DNA from: Zantedeschia hybrid cultivar
Lineage: Eukaryota > Streptophyta > Magnoliopsida > Alismatales > Araceae
Assembly: GCA_030544215.1 (NCBI GenBank)
Contig: JARZZO010000003.1
Location: forward strand, 23,817,879 to 23,881,878
DNA length: 64,000 bases
Reading direction: 5' to 3'
Shown: in pieces, positions 21,237-32,690 of the stretch
Layout of the letters: the number at the start of each line of letters is the position of its first letter
Numbering within the stretch: position 1 is the first letter of the stretch
Program-made: the position numbers and the translations under genes
Notes under the pieces: model-generated
Seen by the model: only the letters and a program-made list of their open reading frames with translations
Told to the model about the DNA's origin: nothing
Databases searched by the model: none

Positions 21237-22788
21237 TGTTGGGTTTTCTCGGTTTCTCCGGATCGCTCACGCAGTGGAAAACAAAAATATTTACAGCGAT
21301 CCATTCCCGTTTCAAAATCTAAAATACGATAATAGGATTATCGAAGATCTCACCGTGTGCGGATTCGAATCCGCAGCCGTTTGGTTCCGTCGGTGTGACA
21401 CCGCAAGCCGCGCAAACACCCGGCCTCTAGCGAAGTCCACGCGATCCTCCCCGCGACGGATATCCTCGAGTTCCTCGTTCTTCGCAACCCACGAAACCTC
21501 CGCCGGTCGCCGCAATGATCGCCGCAACGCGCGGACGATTTCCCGTCGAACGGGATTCGGAGAAGCGGCGGAGCAGATCTGGATCTGCCTGGACGCCAGA
21601 GGAAGAACAGAAATTGAGGAGGGGCGGCTAGGGTTAGCAGCAGCTTGGCCTGCTCAGCCCGTTCGCTATGTTTTATACTAATCGCGCGGTTTTTCATAAA
21701 AACCCCCGATTTGTATAAAACCCACTTATTTATCCATCGCCATGAGAATCATTTGCGTGTGACCCTCTAGGCCCAAGTACCAGTCCAGTTAATGGCCCAA
21801 TAAACCCAGTGACTCCTCACTGGCTTTATTAATTAATTAATAACCCTTTATTAATCAATTAATCAATCGAATTGATGTCGTACATCGAATTCGACCGGGC
21901 CTCCGATCTTGTTGGGTGCCAAGCAACACCGCGTGAACCCGGAAGGTATTTGGGGTTAAGTAACCCACTCTTGGAACCTTTCCGCCGACAGTTACCGCGT
22001 GGATATAATCCTTCATTCGTACAATGCTCTCGAGTCAACTAAGGGTATGGCGAGCTGTCAAACCCTAACCGGTCGACTCACTTGGATTGGATGCCGCTGA
22101 TGAATATCGGAAAACTCCTTTTCCGATATTATCGTCCGCCCTGGCCAGGGACTTTCGCGCATCCTTCCTAGAGCATTCTCTCTCTAAGTACCGAGAGCGA
22201 ATGATTCCTTATTGACACACAATTCCCTTCGACGGTATTCCGCTGTACCCAATCCTTGGCGTATTAGAATCCCGTGGCTAGAGATTCGTAAACCAAGGTC
22301 AAAGCACAGAAGTCCACCGCCAAGGTGTCCTTGGTGTCTTAGGTCCGAGGACCATCCACGCAACTGCGACAATAGAATCAAGCTGGTTAACAGTGAGGTA
22401 CAATACCATCCAGCGATTCAGTCGGATCAGTTCAGTGAACTCATTCTCCAATGAGCACCTACAGATTCGCCTTAGTGTCTCCACACAAGTGACTTATGAG
22501 ATCTGTCACCCTCATCATATGAGCAGGAGTAATATGTACTAGTCTAACTGGATATCCGATGTCCTTCTCGGATATCCTCCGACTATGAACGATTAAGAAT
22601 ATGTGTGTTTAAGTGATCAGTCTCATTAGTATGATCTCATCATAATCTGATCACCATAGCACATATTCACGGACTTCATTATGAAACGATAATTAACGCG
22701 ATTTACACATAATGAATATTATGCCATTTTATTAATAATAAACGAGATTTACATTGTTAGATTGGCTTGTAGGCCACCTAAACTAACA
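21237..22788 (-). repeat. copia-1 5' LTR
   Basis: 1552 bp, TGTTAG...CCCAACA in minus sense. TATA box TATAAAAC (minus sense) at 21670-21677, the same place as in the 3' LTR. Long small-ORF shadows on both strands come from the CpG-rich R/U5 part. Confidence 0.93.
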
Positions 22789-22793
22789 GGAGG
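22789..22793. other. Target-site duplication, right copy (GGAGG)
   Basis: Exact partner of 14013-14017. Confidence 0.95.
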
Positions 22794-24620
22794 ATCAAAG
22801 AATCACCTCTAGCCCAAAAACCCAACTAAAAGAGGCGCAGACTCAAATCTGCACACAGGCGCTAAGTTTGCGTAGGGAGGCGCAGACTCGTCACTGTAGC
22901 ACTGCAGACCGCAGACTCAAGCTGAAACCCGGATTTTCGGTGAAAAATGGGTTTAAACCTAACCCAAATGATAGAAAATAAGGTATAAAAGGTATAAAAT
23001 CTAAAATCTTTATTTAACGTATATTTAAGATGCATTTTGTTAGGAAAATATCATGAAAAACTTGAATATGAACATATGAGAAACTTAAGTATATTTTTTA
23101 TCTTTACCACGGATCTCTCCTTCTTGGCTCCATGTTAGAGGGTTTATAGTCAATGAAGCTCATCCCCAACTAGTGAGGGAACCTCCTTAAGAACCTCTAG
23201 GGCCTAAACCCTTAGCCATTAAAGGAAAAAATCCTACCAAAACTGATTCGGTCATAATATGAAAAACAGAAACTTAGATCTTAAGATTCATGAAACTTGG
23301 GAGATTTCTCTTGGTGTTTGGCCTTGGGGGAACATCATCCATGGAGGGGATGTGCTCCTAAGGTTCATGGAAGGCCAAGCCACCTTGAAAAAACCCAAAA
23401 CCAAAGACAAATAAATGCAAAATCAGTTTTCAGGAAATCTGGACAGCATGACACATTTCGGACCATAGCTCCATATTTAAGGGCTTCAAGGCTTGAGGAG
23501 ACCATATCTATGAACTAGAAAGGCCCTTATACCATCCTCACAAAAGAAACACAAGCCTTATGAAGGAAAAATAGCATTTAAAGCAAGATAACCAGCAGAT
23601 CCACAAAACAGACACAGGAAATCTGAACTTTACATTTCTACTGCTTTCAATCACCATGGATGAACATCAAGAGGGAGATAGAAGCTCTCGTTGACATTAA
23701 TGAAAGAAAAAGCTGAGTAAAGAAAGAACATTAAGAACAAAAAACCATCCCCCATCCCCCATCCCCACTCTACCTTGAAGAGAGGGTGAGGGAGGAAAAA
23801 TGGCTCCAAGGGCCAACTCTCTTTCTCTCTTCCTATCTAGCACTCTTCCTTTCTTTTCTTCTTCTTCTCTAACTCTCTTTTCTCTCTTGAGATGCAGGAA
23901 ATGGAAGGGAAGGAGGAGGGAGACGTGCTCTTTCAAGCTCTCTCACTTTTCTTCTTCTTTTTCTTTTTTGTGGGCTTTTGTCTCCAACTCTTTCTTGGAG
24001 AAGATGGTGGTTCTTTTATAGATAAAGTTGGGTTACTTTTGGAGGGTAGATTAGGCATCTATTAGCCTTGGATTAGGGATAAGAAACCCCTCTTAAGAGC
24101 CCTCCAATGAGGCCACAACACTTGGAGAATCATGATTGGCTTTCCTTTTGCTTTTCACCTACCACCTTCTAGAAGAATCTTGAAGGAGGGACCACTCTCT
24201 TTTCTTCTTATCCTCCTTTGGGCAGATTTGAACATGGGCCAAAAGAGTAAGAATATGCCATGGGGGGGACCATTGGGGTCCTGTAAAGGCTGCCACGAAA
24301 TTGGGCCTTGACCTTCACTTTTTAGGCCCAAAATGACCCTAATGGGCTTCTTTTTGCTTGAGATAATGGGCCTGGGCTTGTCCCTTGGGTTTCTTCATCC
24401 TTTAGGCTTAAAGTAGGCCCTTTTCGACTTCCTTTGGCTTGCAAAATTGGGCTTGGCTGCGGCCCCTTGAATTTTCTTCATTTGAACCTTCTTGAAAAAT
24501 TGTTTGGACCTTTTCTTGCTTGAGATAATGGGCCCGGTTGTGCCATTCAATTTCCTTTGATTTGGGCCTTCTTGATTGATCTTTGGGGCTCTTGCCTTGA
24601 TCAATTTTTAGGTGACAACA
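22794..24620 (-). repeat. Ogre-1 3' LTR, main remaining part
   Basis: Matches 46481-48315 of the 5' LTR and ends in GGTGACAACA next to the PPT. Contains GCGCAGACTCA words at 22835-22845 and, in degenerate form, to 22920. TATA box TATAAAAG in minus sense at 24013-24020, conserved in all three Ogre LTR copies. Confidence 0.9.
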
Positions 24621-24685
24621 AATGCCCCCCACGCATGCGGCTCACGTACGGAGACTGAAGGCGATGAAGTGAGTTGTATGCGTGG
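24621..24685 (-). other. Ogre-1 polypurine tract embedded in a hairpin
   Basis: Minus strand TGCGTGGGGGGCATT directly precedes the LTR start TGTTGTCACC. Its GCGTGG part belongs to a 17-nt inverted repeat (24629-24645 with 24669-24685, 14 of 17 paired), better preserved in Ogre-2. Confidence 0.8.
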
Positions 24686-24865
24686 CCCATTGTTACGTAC
24701 TTATCTTCTTAAAGCGGCTCACGATTCAAGACCATCCCCATTTGAAGATCTTCTTTCCTGCATCGAAAATTTGTTTGCTTGAGGAGATTCCATCTCTGAC
24801 TTGTTTTTGCGACCGATTTGGATCGGGTCTTGAGCTTCGGGCAACCATAGCTTGCTTGGCAACAT

Positions 24866-25060
24866 GACCCTTTTGAGTCTGCGCTAGTCTTGGACTCTAA
24901 AACCGGCTGGGATTCATGGAGTTTGAAAGAGGAGACATAGCCCCTAGAGTCTGCGCTGGTTTGGACTTCAATTTGGCTCCCAACCTGGCCATATATATTG
25001 AGTTTGAGAGAAGGGAGCATATCCCTTTGAGTCTGCGCCGGTTCGGTCCGGTTCGGACCT
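24866..25060 (+). promoter_or_regulatory. Upstream repeat array of the antisense PMD gene (copy 1)
   Basis: Three degenerate units of 72-81 bp, each starting with GAGTCTGCGC (24874, 24947, 25027), followed by GGTTCGG-type and GAGTTTGAGAGA words. The last copy of the motif starts 70 bp before the TATA box. The same arrangement is seen at 61034-61330. Confidence 0.65.
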
Positions 25061-25096
25061 TGGACCGGTCAGGGCTTCAAGACCGAGCCGGTCGGT

Positions 25097-25104
25097 TATA
25101 AAAA
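25097..25104 (+). promoter_or_regulatory. TATA box of the antisense PMD gene (copy 1)
   Basis: TATAAAAA within GGTTATAAAAAGGGAAGGGG, followed by GCTGGGGGATTCCGAG. Both pieces are conserved in Ogre-2 at 61348 although neighbouring sequence has diverged. Confidence 0.65.
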
Positions 25105-26120
25105 GGGAAGGGGCGGGCTTTTTCTGCTGGGGGATTCCGAGCCTCACCCGTCCCTCCTTCTTCTACCTCTTCTTGTCGGTCCTGGTAGACGAAGCCGCTG
25201 GAGTCGCGGGAGCAGGCCATTGCAGCCGCAGATCACTGCCGCCAAGCTTTTCCTCCTCTTGTTGTTGCCGGTGCCGACGCCACAGCAACCACCGATGGGA
25301 GCTGCCGTCGCAACCCAAGGACACCAGGGCTGCTGGTTTCGGGATATTGCCGCACAACTTGTAGGCCGGTCCTGTCTTCTTCTTCTTCCTTGGAAACGAG
25401 TGTTGCGGAGGTCCTCAGGGGGCACCGCTGCCATCGCAGGGAAAGCCTTCATTTGTTGGGCTTGCGGGCTTCAGCCACGCGGCTACTGGTGTGCGCAAGG
25501 GAGGCTGATCTGGCAGGCACAGTTGGCAGCAGACTCGGATCACTGTTCAGCTTCTTCACCAGCGCCTTGTCTGTTGGTTGAAGGTGAAAGGCGGAGCCTT
25601 TTCTTGATTTTTTGGCCGGTGGGACTAATTAGGGGTTGTTGTCCACCATGGATTTGGGCAAGGGGAGAGTGAAGAGGGTTTCTTCTACCTCGTTTGATCT
25701 TCTAACATTTTTTCTTTGTCTTATTTTTGTAGAAAATCGACTTTGGACCCTTCGATCTACAGTAAGCGCAGACTCATCATTGTAGCACTGCAGGTCGGGT
25801 GGCATCTCTTCAGCACCTTGCTGTTTGACCTTGGCAGTTCCCATGGGAGCAATCCCTGGGGCTGCATTTTCAGTGCCTAGTCCCAGTTGTAGCTCGGCTC
25901 TCAGGAATCGGGTCACTGGAATGCCATTTCTACACCCCTCTGTCTTTGACATGGGTCTTCTTCTTATCGGAGCATATCGGTCTATCCCGGATGGCTCTCG
26001 ATAAAATTTTAACTGCCCTCCATTAAGGGGAGATGTTGCCGAAATTTCGACAGAATTTTCTTTTTCGATAAGGGCTTTTTGCATTTGATTTTGACTTGTT
26101 GTCTCTTCTTTCTCAGTATA
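25105..26120 (+). other. 5' untranslated exons and introns of PMD gene (copy 1)
   Basis: GC-rich leader 25130-25670 with no frame conserved between the two Ogre copies. Probable intron acceptors TTTTTGTAG at about 25731 and TCTTTCTCAG at 26107-26116, both with conserved partners in Ogre-2. A GCGCAGACTCA word lies at 25767-25777. Confidence 0.5.
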
Positions 26121-29100
26121 ATGGCTTCTCGGAGGAAAGACAAAGCTGTGATGCCCAAGGCTGTCTCCGAAGATGTGCTAGTTTCTCCGACAAGGTCTTC
26201 TGAACAGACTCCTACGATGGCTGAGGAGAGTGGGCCTGTGATAAGTCCCTTTTACTTGACACTTGCAGTAGGCATAGATGAGGACAGTGAACTACTGCAA
26301 TCTTTTAAGGTTGCTATCTTGGACCATCCCTTTGCCGATGAATCAGAGGGCAAGGTTGATGAAAGTAGACTTGTCTTTTCAAAGGGCTTCTATGAATATA
26401 AGCGGGACAAGACTTATCCAACTCACTTTCCCAGTGATCATCATTTGTACAATTTCCTTCTTGACTTCAAAGTCAATGGAGTTTATTCTGAGAGAAGGGC
26501 TTTTTATGCTATGGATGCCATCTTGAAATCTCGAGACAACCTGAGGGGAACTATATCCCGTGGTGACTCTTTGTTCAAGCCGGGTTATGCTAGAGACATG
26601 CTCATGCCTAGTGGGACTAATATAATGCGTCCTCAGGACGGCATTCTGACCCGATCATCTTCATTTATTCCTGCCAAGTGGGGATATGATAGAGGTATCC
26701 CAGACTTGAAGCAGAGGCGGCATGGGCTATTTCTTTCTCCATGTAAATGGGGCTTCAGAGAGGAGCCATTGATTTTTGACTGCTTGGCCATGAGGTTCAG
26801 ACTGAAGGCAGCGATGGGCTGGTTTGGTGACTTGAAGCTTAAATCCAGCCATAGTTTCAGAGAATATTTTGTAGAATATACTGATTATGTCCTGGAACAT
26901 TACCATGATTTGTTGAGTCGAGTTGATCTTCTGGGCAGTGTGTATGCAGCTCGATTCTGATACCCGATCTTTAAAGGCCTTTGTTGTGGCATGATTGAAG
27001 TATTCATGAAGGAGTTCAACACTTTTTACACTCCGGAAGGAGAGACATCTTTGGATTTATGGACTTTACATCAGCTTTCTGTCTTGCCCATTGACGGAGA
27101 GCCTTACTAAGAAATATGACATCCCAACATTGTCAAGGACAAAACAGATGGCAAGGGTCGTTACGCAACCTGGAGGTCCTACAGATTCCTCCTCAAGGCT
27201 TACATGATTCTGGATTTCGGTGAAGAGTCTCTGAAAAAGAGATCCCGTAGAGAGAGGACAAGAGTCCGTAGAGTTGTCTGGCTCCGTTTCTTTCATAATG
27301 TTGACATTCGATATACAGACTTTCTTGGGGCTGGTGAAACTCCAGTCTTCATGGGGTAGACAGCCAGGCACCGAAAGGGATATCCTGACATATCTTTGAA
27401 GAACACAAGAAAGATGCGAATCCCTTAGGCTTGGACAGGAATACCCATATGGTAGCATATTTGGCCTACTGGCTTTCGAATTTTGCTCTTCCTCAAGGGG
27501 ATGAGGGAGTGATTCGCCCCGAGACCCTTTATGGAGCTTGTGAACTAGCCTGGGGAATTAAGCTATCTCTGGCTCCACTTACTCTGTGCCTGATTTTCAA
27601 GACTCTTGGTCAAGTGGTTGAGCAGGAAAAACCACGAGAATTTAATGTTGTAGGTTCCATTCATTTCTTCAATGCCTGGGTTGCTTCTATTTTTTCAGAG
27701 TCTGCCCCGAAGAGCTTGGCTTCCCCTCGCATATTTCCACACACGATTAAATATGCAAGTGTTGATGAAGGGGATACCCAAAAGCAGCTTTATGAGATTC
27801 GCAGTATCTTGACTGACACCAGGCGAAAAACTAAAGGTGACTTACGTTTTTGGAAACACACTGCCAATTCCCGTTCTCCAGTGAGCTCCTTCAAAGTGTT
27901 TGCCGAGGGTAATCCTGTTGAGTTTACCCATCCTCAGACCAAGCAACTGCTGAAGAAGTCTGTATTGGATAGTCAAATTAGCTCATGGCTTCTATCCATC
28001 AGACCTAGTGTCTTGGTATACCGGAAAGGATCTGTAGTTAATTTAGAACCCTATTATCCTTTCCATTTTGGCCGGAATTTTGGATATGATCAGTGCATTC
28101 CTTCTTGTAATCACATATTTCAGCTTCCTGACCGCCATCTTTTGGGATCCAACGGACTGCAGAGTGCTGTGAATGGTGGGATTATTTCCACCGATTTAAA
28201 AATGCTTCTTTCAGAATTCCTTCTGCTGCCCATGCTCCTCGTGTAACATGTGAATATATCAGATGGTGGCGAATGCGCACCAATATCTATATCCAGGAGA
28301 GGACCCAATGCTGGAGCAATGCTAAGAAGAAAATCTTGGAGACCCAGCGGGAAATTCCTTTTGATATAGAGTTCCATTATCTGCACTTCTTAGATGACAA
28401 GGATGCTGCTAAATATGCAAAGAGATGGGAAACTTATAAGGCTCGTCACAAAGATTCTTTACCTTCGATTGATCCAGAGTTAACAAGGCTGGATACCGAA
28501 GAGCTAAAAGGGGCATTCCTGAAGTAATTTAATATTTCTGTGACTTCTGAAGATTATCTCGATATCGATTTCCCAGAAGAGGAAAATATCAGTGGTAGAG
28601 ATTCTCAGAAAGTTCCCAGGGGCCTCTCAGATATTCAGAGATTTTATGTCCCGCATAAGGAGGAGAAACTTGATTTTTACAAGGGCACCAGCTGGCTACT
28701 TGCCCTTTTGAAATATTGTGGTGTATCCTACGACTCCACTGCGCAGGGCATGTTGGATGCAAAACTACCCGCTTCTTGGGATCATATAGATGGGTAGGGA
28801 CTTGATGCTTTACGCTTGGGCATTTTCTTGAGCGATAAAAGACATTATGATCTCAGTAGCCTAGCTTCTCAAGCGAAGACGATGAATGATGTTATATATA
28901 TTGTGAAGGAGGCTTCGCTTAGAAATAAGTCTTCCATATATGAATACTGGCCTTTATCAAATTGTTATGAAGGCGATTGTTGTAAGTATATGTATTTGTG
29001 CTTGAATTCTTTTAAGCTTGGTGCCTTTTCCCTGCTTATATAAATTGATTTCTTCCTTTGCATATTTCTGTAGTGCCTGCGGCCAAATATTTGACTCAGC

Positions 29101-31133
29101 AGCATCGGAGGGCAGTGGATATTACAAAGAGACCATCTTTCTTTCCTCCTATGTCTTCTAAAATGTCAAGCCCTACATCCCCTGTGGAGGTCAGTGCTAT
29201 AGGGAGGGCAGTTGCCACTGCCAAAGAGGCGCGTACAAAGAAGAGACAAGAACCTACCCTTGAACCTCTTCCTCCTGTCAACTTGCCAGTGCTTGCTGAA
29301 TTTGAAGCTTTCATAGCAAAAACTGCCAAGCGGGCGAGTTCCCTGGTTTCTCCATCCCCATCCAAGGGTGGTATGCACTATGTTTTTTATTTATGCCTTT
29401 CAGAATTTTGACATTGATAATGAACAACTTCCTTTTGTTTCCTTTACAGAGAGGGTTAAGCAAGTCGCGAAAAGATTTCGCAAGGGGCCTAAGGAATCTG
29501 TTCCCCCTGAGAAGATTATATTGCCCAAACGCCAATCTTCATGATTGCTGGCTCAGGCGAGGAGAGAAGAAGCCATGGATACTTCTTCCAGTGTGAAAGA
29601 AATAAGCAGCATTACTCCTTCACCTTCTATTTCTTCCCATACTACTGAACACATTAGTAGTTAAGCTTTGCCAAAGACAACTATTTGGTCACCCCCGAGG
29701 GATCAAGGTAACCCTTCTGAGGCTTACAGCAATAATGATTTCATTTCACTACTTAATTTCTAACTTTGACCATATAGGTTTTGAAGTAACTGAGGGCTTG
29801 ATATCAGAGAGTCATCATGTTGAAACAGTGCAGCCTACTATGGTAATTTCTCTTTACCACATCTTTTCTACTTTTTCCATCATTTAAACTTGACTTGTAT
29901 ATATTTTGAATATCAGGCATCCCCGGCTCACGCGGAAAGGATAGAGATTCCTCATGTCTCGATTGAAGGGGATATGGCTTTTGAAATATCGGCCTCCATG
30001 CCAGTTTCTTCTTCTGAAGAGGCAGAAGTTGTTTTTGCTGAGGGTGCGGAACCAGAAGAGACTTCAATAGTTCCAACTGTTATAACTTCGATGGAGGTCA
30101 TTACCTTCCCGGCTATCAGGACTGTGGAACTTTCAGCTCCTGAACTTGCAGATATTGCGGCTACTTCAGAACATGACGGGGTTGACTTGGGTACAAGTTC
30201 ACCGAGTCAACAGGTGATAATATCCCGTCCTGTCCCCTGTAGATTAAACTCTGCTGAACATATTCTTCGGCTTATTGATATTGTGACTCATATATGCATA
30301 TCATCCCTTGTACAGATTTCTCCTGAGCCAATTACTTTAATCGGACCTTCCACATTCATAATTGCTCTGCCCGCAGCGAAATTTATAGAAAGTGACCTGC
30401 CCCCAGCCATATCAAGCACTGTAGTTGTCATATCTGCCCCTTCTAATACCGAACCTTCATCCAGTTCAGTGCCTTCCTCTTTCCGTCAAACGGTCATGGA
30501 TTGGACTTCAGTGGATGAATCTGTGCATATTGCTATTCCTTCTACTCCTGCTGGTTCAGGCATACAGGTATTGATGTCCTTGGCGCCAATATCAAGCTTT
30601 TACGACAAATTATATGCCGGCAACCTAGTTCATCATATGATATTCTTCACCAGCAAATTGAGAGCATGACTACATGGATTCATCTAGCAGGAGCTTCTTT
30701 GGATGAGTGGCTTCCTATCACTTCCACTGCTTTGAAATTTTTCAAGCGTCAAGAATATATTCAATCATTTATACAAGATCGACGCCAAGCCTTGTCTCTT
30801 CAGCGGCATGAATATAACTTGCAGATGCAGCCTGTTTCTCTTCAAATTTCACAACAACAAGCAGAAATAGCTGGCTTTGAACAGAAAGAAGGCTTGATGG
30901 TGGAAAATATTCAGCGCTTAGAGAATGAACTTGCTGCTGTGAAAACCGAACTGGAAACTTTAAGGCACAGTTTACACAGACGTTAAGATGATCTTTTGGT
31001 TTCCCAAGGCCTTCTTGAATCATTATCCAGTAAAGTTTCCAAGCTGCAGACTGAAGAGGAAGCTCTTTCTGAGTTGCATATTCAAGTTGGAGAAGGACTT
31101 CTGCTGCTGTCTATGTTACTTGAGGATCCATGA
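26121..31133 (+). pseudogene. Plant mobile domain (PMD) gene, multi-exon, antisense within Ogre-1
   Basis: The start MASRRKDKAVM follows an acceptor site. Exon 1 (26121-28981) holds the PMD-like region: HSFREYF, LWTLHQLS, ATWRSYRFLL, VWLRFFHNVD, AYLAYWLSNFALPQGDEG and IRPETLYGACELA, then YIRWWRMRTN. Predicted later exons 29074-29370, 29450-29707, 29778-29842, 29917-30213, 30316-30567, 30654-31133, with GT/AG ends and introns of 70-110 nt. The last exon encodes a Gln/Leu/Glu-rich coiled coil. Stops at 26958, 27108, 27357, 28525, 28795 and 30984 and frameshifts near 27390 and 28200 make it a pseudogene. PMD proteins such as Arabidopsis MAIN and MAIL1 act in silencing and genome stability, and PMD genes recur in plant transposons. 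What this one did is unknown. Exon ends are by eye. Confidence 0.75.
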
Positions 31134-31784
31134 TGTTGTTTATCAAAGAATTTTTGTAATTGGGAAGGGTATTTTCTTTTTGCTTTTCCATGTAGACTAG
31201 GATGAAAGTCATTCTTTGTAACCTTTCGGCATATATAAAGAGAACTTTGTATCATATCCTCCTTTCAATGAATGACATGCTTGAATTTCTTTTTTTTTAT
31301 TTGCTTTACCAACCCAAGTGCCCTTTCGGATTTTCCCCAGAGTCGGCCCCCTCTTACTTTTGCATGTGCGCCTTTTTGGGTTTATACATGGTGGGGTTCC
31401 CGATTTTGCCTGTAGTGCCCTTTCAGGTTTTCACCACAGCCAGGTATACAGCCCTTGTTTCCCTTGACCGCAGAAGATACGATCAAGTCCAGCGAGACAT
31501 CTCTATTTTTAAGCCCCTTTTGATTTTTCTCCCTTTTTTTTTTTTCATCCCTCTCTCTCCTCCTTGTTGTAACTGAAGTAAAGTGAAGTATACATCCATG
31601 GTAACTGCAAAGCTGAAAGGAAAAGATTTCAAATGAAGATGACTTAACAATGTTTATTGGCTTCCATAACTAACAATGTTATGGGGATTATTGAAGCTTA
31701 AAAAGGAAGGACAGAGTGAGAGGGGCAATGAATACCTCAATCACTTGTTTATTGAAAATGGCACAAACCGTAAGGGCCTGGGCC
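31134..31784 (+). other. 3' flank of PMD gene
   Basis: AT-rich, with ATATATAAAG and AATGAATGAC near 31235-31275 as a plausible 3' untranslated end. 31300-31560 contains T-rich non-coding sequence. Nothing else recognised. Confidence 0.4.
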
Positions 31785-32152
31785 TTTATTGGAGTGGCAA
31801 AGATCGTAAGGACCCTAGCCACTATACAGGGTGGCAATAGACCGGAAGGGTCTACGCCATGCAAATCCTAAGTACCAACGACGGACTCATAGGTTTTTGG
31901 TCGTGGTAACATAGGTATGATTTGAAATGCATGAAACCAAGAATACTCTAAGCGGACTCATAGGTTTGTAGCCCGAAGTAGACAGGGGTGCTTTGAGTGA
32001 TGCAAACCTAGATACCTAGGTCATGAGGACCCTAATTATCAATGACGGGCTTAAAGGCTTTTGGTCATGATAACTATGGGTGATTTTGAATAGATGAACC
32101 CTAACTACCATGGCAGACTCATAGGTTTGTAGCCGAGGTAGACAGGGAGTAC
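31785..32152. repeat. Degenerate repeats with CAGACTCATAGGTTT
   Basis: Three or four imperfect units with GGACTCATAGGTTTGTAG-like words near 31880, 31955 and 32112, separated by CCTAA(C/T)TA(C/T)CA-type text. The last unit contains GCAGACTCA. Confidence 0.55.
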
Positions 32153-32690
32153 GGAGTACTCTTCTCAGAGACCTAGTAATTTCGGGGATGGCAGAGTCAC
32201 GAGGGACCCGGGCTAGCTAGCGGTGCGACGTAGTTGTTGAAGACCCCGATCGACTTACTTTGCTTTGATTTGAATTTTCTTGATTGGTGACGGAGTACTC
32301 CTCTCGGAGACCCAGTCTTTCGGGGATGACGAAGTCACGAGGGACCAGGGCCAGCCACCGGTGCGACGTAGTCGTTGAAGACCCTGGTCGACTTACTTTT
32401 CTTTGATTTGAATTTGCTTGATTGTTGACAGAGTACTCCTCTTAGAGACCCGGTCTTTCGGGGATGACGGAGTCACGAGGGACCCGGGCCAGCCACCGGT
32501 GCGACGTAGTCGTTGAAGACCCCGGTCGACTTACTTTGCTTTGCTTTGGATTTGCTTGATTGTTGACGGAGTACTCCTCTTGGAGACCCGGTCTTTCGGG
32601 GATGACGGAGTCATGAGGGACCCGAGCTAGCCACCGATGCAACGTAGTCGTCGAAGACCCCGGTCGACTTATTTTGCTTTAATTTGAATT
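32153..32690. repeat. Tandem repeat, four units of about 139 bp
   Basis: Units start at GGAGTACTC near 32153, 32292, 32431 and 32569, each with TTTCGGGGATGACG, GGGACCCGGGCC-like and GGTGCGACGTAGT words. It lies between the converging ends of pol and the PMD gene. Tandem repeats in this 3' region are known for Ogre/Tat elements. Confidence 0.85.

Larger units (their letters stand above)
14018..22788 (-). mobile_element. Complete Ty1/copia element copia-1, inserted in Ogre-1 3' LTR
   Basis: An 8771-bp unit flanked by GGAGG. Minus-strand order: 5' LTR 22788-21237, PBS 21235-21222, long leader, gag-protease, integrase, RT, RNase H, PPT, 3' LTR 15048-14018. Integrase before RT defines Ty1/copia. 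General wording resembles TNT1-94/Tork-type proteins, but the lineage is not certain. The open frame has several stops and gag has lost its middle, so it could move only with help from another copy. Confidence 0.93.

Noticed and set aside
25144..25672. Frames up to 150 codons upstream of the PMD start, with a possible counterpart at 61380-61865
   Set aside because: The two regions are homologous but their frames are not conserved because of many length differences; more likely 5' untranslated sequence.
28120..29535. Minus-strand frames opposite the PMD exons
   Set aside because: Shadows of the plus-strand gene; no family features, and they cross predicted introns.
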